Assembly (NCBI RefSeq): GCF_009870125.1
Contig: NC_046683.1
Span: 61,395,869-61,459,868, forward strand
Direction of reading: 5' to 3'
From: Drosophila pseudoobscura
Taxonomy: Eukaryota > Arthropoda > Insecta > Diptera > Drosophilidae
Length of the DNA: 64,000 bases
In this document: positions 59,625-64,000 of the stretch, piece after piece
Layout of the letters: each line of letters begins with the position of its first letter
Numbering within the stretch: position 1 is the first letter of the stretch
Notes under the pieces: generated by a model
Told to the model about the DNA's origin: nothing
The model's input: the letters and a program-made list of their open reading frames with translations, nothing else
The model's database searches: none
Translations under genes and position numbers: made by a program

Positions 59625-61265
59625 ACATAAATCCAAACACACACAATATGTCCCTCACCCCACTCCTCCCATACACTTAACAAAAAGAAATGTTCCTCGT
59701 AGTAGATTTCCACTAAACAGTGAAAGGAATGTTAACTAGAGAAATGCAGCGCGTACCTGACTATATATATAGCAGATATATAAAATATATATATATCGAG
59801 AGCAGAACAGAATATGTCAACAGGGTAAACTACACATCACACAAAACATATATTCCTTTCAATCAGATAGTATATCTGGGGTATATCTCAAAAGGGGGTT
59901 TCGATGCGTTTATTGGGAAACAGCTGAGCATCCGAATGCCAAGCCAAACTAATTTACACGCAAAAACATTAAAAAACATACAAAGCCAAACACACACAGA
60001 TAAACAGACACAGAATATATATGTACTTCCCAAAAAAACGCTCAACTACCCATAAAAAAGCTGGAAAAAAACCATACCATTCCGTTGTTATTAATATAAA
60101 ATATTATCCCGTAAAGAGTTGAATATAATTACTCCTCCTTTGTTGAGCGGAAAGAAAGTAATAACCACCAAGAAAGCTATGTAGTAGTGAGAACGACAAT
60201 ATATACGTGAGAGTATCGGGTTATACTCGTACTCGATTGGAGGATCCTTGGAAAGAGTGTCCCAAATTATAATAAGTCGACTTTAAGTGCGTTAAACAAA
60301 AAACAGTTCTGTGAGACTTAAATATAATGATTATGCATTAAGTTATCATTAAAAGCATGAAACGAGATCTGACAAGCCAGAGAACCTACATATATATTGT
60401 ACATATAGTACATATAGTTCAATGGCAATTATTATTCCCCCGGTATTAATTAATAATCTCAATTTTGTGACTACTATTTTATAGATTCGTTTACGATTTG
60501 TACCCCGCCATTACTTCTAACAGCGAAATGTGTATTCGTTGCTTCCCTAATATCTACGATATACCTAAAGCTCTACTGAAAATCGTATCTCGATTCCGAC
60601 TTCGAACCACCCCCCAATCCCGGTAATATCAAGAAAACAATTATTATTATCTGTAATGATCATCCAGGGAATGGGAACCACAAACACCATCGCTTCGAAT
60701 GCCTATTCATTGCCAATAAATCTCCTTTAGCTTCCTTCGCTGTAAGGATAACGCTTTCGCCACCACCAAACTGATCTTAAAACCATATCATTTGCATGAC
60801 ACTTTTACCATCTAGTCTATATGATATTATTTCCCTATCAACTGTTGGCAGCTCTAAAAGAGAAACCATACGTACTTAATAAACTAAATTAGCTTTTCAA
60901 CTATAATAAATGGTATAACAAAAGGAAACAACAAAACACACAGATATGCCTGGCAGACAGACGCATTCTGAACATCAGCAGCACTCGCTGTTTATTAACA
61001 GCACGACGTAGCATTTATTCCATAATATTTTGAATTTAAATATTGTATAACTAATGCATTCAGTATTTAAAAGATTGTGACCCCCTACACCGAGGAACGT
61101 TGAAGAGAAAGAAATGGCTTAATGAAAGCTAAATCCTGTCAAACAGAAACAGATACGTTTACATCAAATACAGATGTAAAAGATGATATTGTTTAAATCC
61201 TAAGGCATTTTGAATGTGGTTTATGTTTCGAAGTAGAGAAGCAAATAAAAGAAAGATGGAACTAC
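59625..61265 (+). other. Iduna: Probable long 3' UTR and downstream region of Iduna
   Basis: A/T-rich and free of simple-repeat blocks, with AATAAA hexamers at 60715-60720 and 61244-61249. No open frame of interest. Where the transcript ends is not determinable by eye. Confidence 0.45.
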
Positions 61266-61439
61266 ATGTAGTATTCAATCAAGTGTACTTACCTAACATA
61301 TCCCCATTGTTTTTTATAATCGGGAGATATAAACCTGTAAGTATACGATAGAACGATGTTTATTGTGTCCATCTTTCAACATGATTTATGATTTATGCGC
61401 CAGGAGTGGGGTCTCTCTCTCTCTCTCTTTCTCTGTCTG

Positions 61440-62020
61440 TTTTGTGTATCGGTCTTCGTAAAAGGGACGACTTGATTTGTTGGTCAATTTTGCTCGCAGT
61501 TTTCATGATAGGTGGGAAAAATATAAAGAGACAGAGAGGAGCCACGACCGCTAGTTATGTTCGAATGTCAAGCCGTTTTATCTCGCTCCATTCCGCACAC
61601 TGCACGAGGAAAAGTGTGTGAGGGAGGGACAAAGAATGAGTAAGCGCGTGGAAAGGGTAGCGTATTCACTGAAATTTCATTTATTCCTTCTTGCTATACA
61701 AATTATGGTATCATAATCCAGATCCAGATTCAGCAGTCCCTCTGCGTTTTGGGGACTTGGGGACGGACACTTGTAACAGTGTGACATCACAGGAGTCTGG
61801 GTACAAAATTTTGTTACTCTAGCTATAGTCTCTGCGATCTAGGCGGTTGTCGGGACGAACGGACGGACGGAAGACAGACATGACTATGTAAATCGAGTCC
61901 GCTGCTGATGCTGATCAAGAATATATGTATGTATATACTATGTGTGTCTGGGTCTTACACACATCCACTGCCAATACATACATGCATATATACCCAAACT
62001 CGTCGAGTACCGGGTATAAT
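61440..62020. mobile_element. Dispersed repeat, copy 2 (shared with 32 kb)
   Basis: Same ordered blocks as the 31980-32715 copy, in the same orientation, ending with TCGTCGAGTACCGGGTATAAT, the reverse complement of the TATACCCGGTACTC end seen at 19990. Contains GGACGAACGGACGGACGG and several short ACATACAT/TATGTA repeats. Confidence 0.65.
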
Positions 62021-63307
62021 AACAAAGGCAAAATCATATCCTTGTATGTATCAAACTTATACAATTTAGTTGAAAACGATCGCTTAAAGATAGCATCCTA
62101 AATCATGATCCCCCTCCAAACAGCACTCGATAAAGGCAACGAAATCCTATCGCATTTCCCTTTTGTGGCACTGATTGACGGGAATGGGACCTGGAACCTG
62201 GAACTGGGAACCGTGGAACCGTGGAACCCTGGACCCTGGACCCTGTCCGTCTACGAATACCTTAACCCAATGACTCATGCGCAATGGACCAAATGAAAAT
62301 GCCTGAAAGGCACGCAGGCGGCATAACAAATTACTGGACCTGTTGTTTGTGGTGCTCTTTTTGAACCAACAAGATGGTTGTATGTACCTCTTTAGGGCCA
62401 TATACGGGGGGTGGGGGTACAGGCGTTGTTGCTCTAACAAGGGACCGGAGTGGGGGCAGGCATTGGGATCGTGGCTGTCCCATAAATATGGTCTGTAGTG
62501 CGAACAGAACCACTCTCTTTGCTTTGTGTCCATGAGTCATCTTTGTTTACATAGAAATTATGCTACCTGCTGCATCATGTTCTTATGTTCTTTCTACCTG
62601 TTGTGCAGTGTAAGGGGATCGCCCAGATTTCCGCTCGATTCTTTTATAACAATACTTTGATGACAGAATGACTCTTATCAGCCAACAGGTATGAAAAGGT
62701 ATAATATGATCCAAAAATAAAACTGTCGCCGGGGGAAATTCAATCACGTATAAAAAAATAATGAGTTTTTCCAGTGTAAAAGAGTTAAAAACTTTATTAT
62801 TTGAACAACTATTACGTACAAAGCTACATTGGAGCTAATGTAACTGAGGCCTTAAAATCAATCAAATTATTATTATTATTGATTGATGAATAGATAATAG
62901 GCTTTGAAGCCAGGAACCCATATTTGATGTCTCCAGCTCTTATAGTCTCCGAGATTGAGGTAATAAAAAAAACGGATTGCCAGGATTTGTATATACATAC
63001 ATACATACGTACATACATATATACAAATGTACGTACGCTTAAAGCCTTAAAGTAAATACTATCTTGACTTCGAAGTACTATCATCATCGGTCTCTGTCGC
63101 GTTTTGTTTACCATTTCTCGCATTGACGCCAAAAGCTTCGTTGTTGTCGCCGCAGCTGCATAAGCTTTTTGGCCTGCAAACATGATCGGACATGTTTGGA
63201 TCGAAGCTTTTTGGAGCCAGCTCCAGTTTCACATGCCAACAACAGACAGCCGAAGTACCTTGCAAGTGCTTTGGTGGTTGGCCATGGCTCTGCTCTCTTC
63301 TTCGTGC

Positions 63308-63338
<31 letters not shown>

Positions 63339-64000
63339 GTCCGTCTCTCTGGGCACACACATGCGCAGTGCAACCTGCGCTCCAAACTGGTTTTGAGGGA
63401 GGAAATCGGCTTAGCTCACGGCGGTACATACCAATTTTGTGGTGCTGTGCGCTGTGCTCTCTTCGCGACGGTCTCGGTTTCGGCCTAAAGCCAGCTTCGG
63501 CCACTTTTTTTGTAGTTGATTTGTATCTACCTTTGGTGCGGACGGTTGGGTCGGAATAACGCGTTCTCCGTTTCGTTATCTAAAGCGCAACTGGGCTCCC
63601 CCAGAAACCAGTCTTTAATTTTTTTATTTCAAGCAAAAATCAATTAAAATTACCCACAAAGACCAAATAAATGTAAGCAAATGAATGGAGAATACAATTT
63701 CCATGGGGAAAATGGCTTGAAAACTTGTGCGAAACTGTGAAAATGTGCAAATAAAAAATTGTATATTGATTTTCTCTGAAAGAGGGAACACAACGAAGAA
63801 GAGGAAGCAGCAACAGCACAAAGCTGCGCTGTAAGGTTTCCAACGTGTGTCCGTGTGGGTGTGTGCCATGTGTGTGTGTGTGTGTGTGTGCGAGAGAGTC
63901 GGAGAGGAGTACAGAAATAGAGAAAAAAGTGTATTGGTGTGTGTGGCAAAATGTCATTTTTTTTGTTATGTTCTAGCTTTAGCCAAGTTAAAAAAAAAAA
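62021..64000. other. Right-hand interval, no supported gene
   Basis: Holds a GGAACC/TGGAAC repeat (about 62189-62245), a CATACATA/TACGTA repeat (about 62993-63038), CT microsatellites near 63308-63340 and a GT run near 63870-63892. From about 63400 the base composition resembles a Drosophila promoter and A-rich 5' leader on the plus strand, so another gene may begin just beyond the window, but no coding exon is seen. Confidence 0.45.

Noticed and set aside
62824-63385. Minus-strand frames at the right edge (119 and 108 codons)
   Set aside because: First part is simple-repeat translation (TACATA, GAGA). A short stretch near 63059-63191 looks less repetitive but is only about 44 codons from its ATG and has no other support.

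Overview
The window is Drosophila nuclear DNA, Muller element D, homologous to the 76C-D region of D. melanogaster 3L. This rests on intron-split genes with GT/AG junctions, glutamine/CAG-rich coding tracts, A-rich UTRs, and a gene order I recognise from the proteins: vermiform, Gbeta76C, a double-MADF/BESS gene, teyrha-meyrha (tey), ornithine aminotransferase (Oat) and Iduna. The species is not D. melanogaster by protein sequence as I remember it. An obscura-group fly is possible, but I cannot settle it from the sequence.

Layout. (1) 1-4060, + strand: vermiform, a secreted chitin deacetylase. It enters from the left edge and carries two mutually exclusive chitin-binding exons. (2) 5029-6439, - strand: Gbeta76C, the visual-system G-protein beta subunit, six coding exons, 346 residues. 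(3) 6883-9233, + strand: a 694-residue transcription-factor-like protein with two MADF domains and a BESS motif, whose upstream region has a perfect core-promoter Motif 1. (4) 9.7-33.9 kb: a gene-poor stretch of simple repeats, AT-rich islands, a tandem duplication and transposon-like debris. (5) 33957-46833, + strand: tey, the fly homologue of vertebrate RNF220. It has a first coding exon 6.4 kb upstream of the second and shows no RING finger. (6) 48504-50910, + strand: Oat, with a TATA promoter. (7) 54.6-56.6 kb: an unrecognised 163-residue single-exon gene on the - strand, flanked by two diverged copies of one sequence; one copy still holds an 80-codon open frame. (8) 57087-59624, + strand: Iduna (RNF146), a poly(ADP-ribose)-directed ubiquitin ligase. 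Two alternative last exons each encode a different C-terminal half of its WWE domain. (9) 59.6-64 kb: a long Iduna 3' region, a second copy of the dispersed repeat seen at 32 kb, and sequence with no supported gene.

The genes do not form a pathway. verm shapes chitin in trachea and cuticle, Gbeta76C serves phototransduction, the MADF gene and tey are probably regulatory, Oat interconverts ornithine and glutamate semialdehyde in mitochondria, and Iduna destroys PARylated proteins. The most interesting signals are the duplicated, diverged WWE exon of Iduna, the Asn-Gly replacement of the expected Asp-Asp in the Vermiform catalytic motif, the apparent loss of the RING in tey, and the duplicated reading frame around the orphan gene. 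Coding joins were checked by phase. No expression or database evidence was available.
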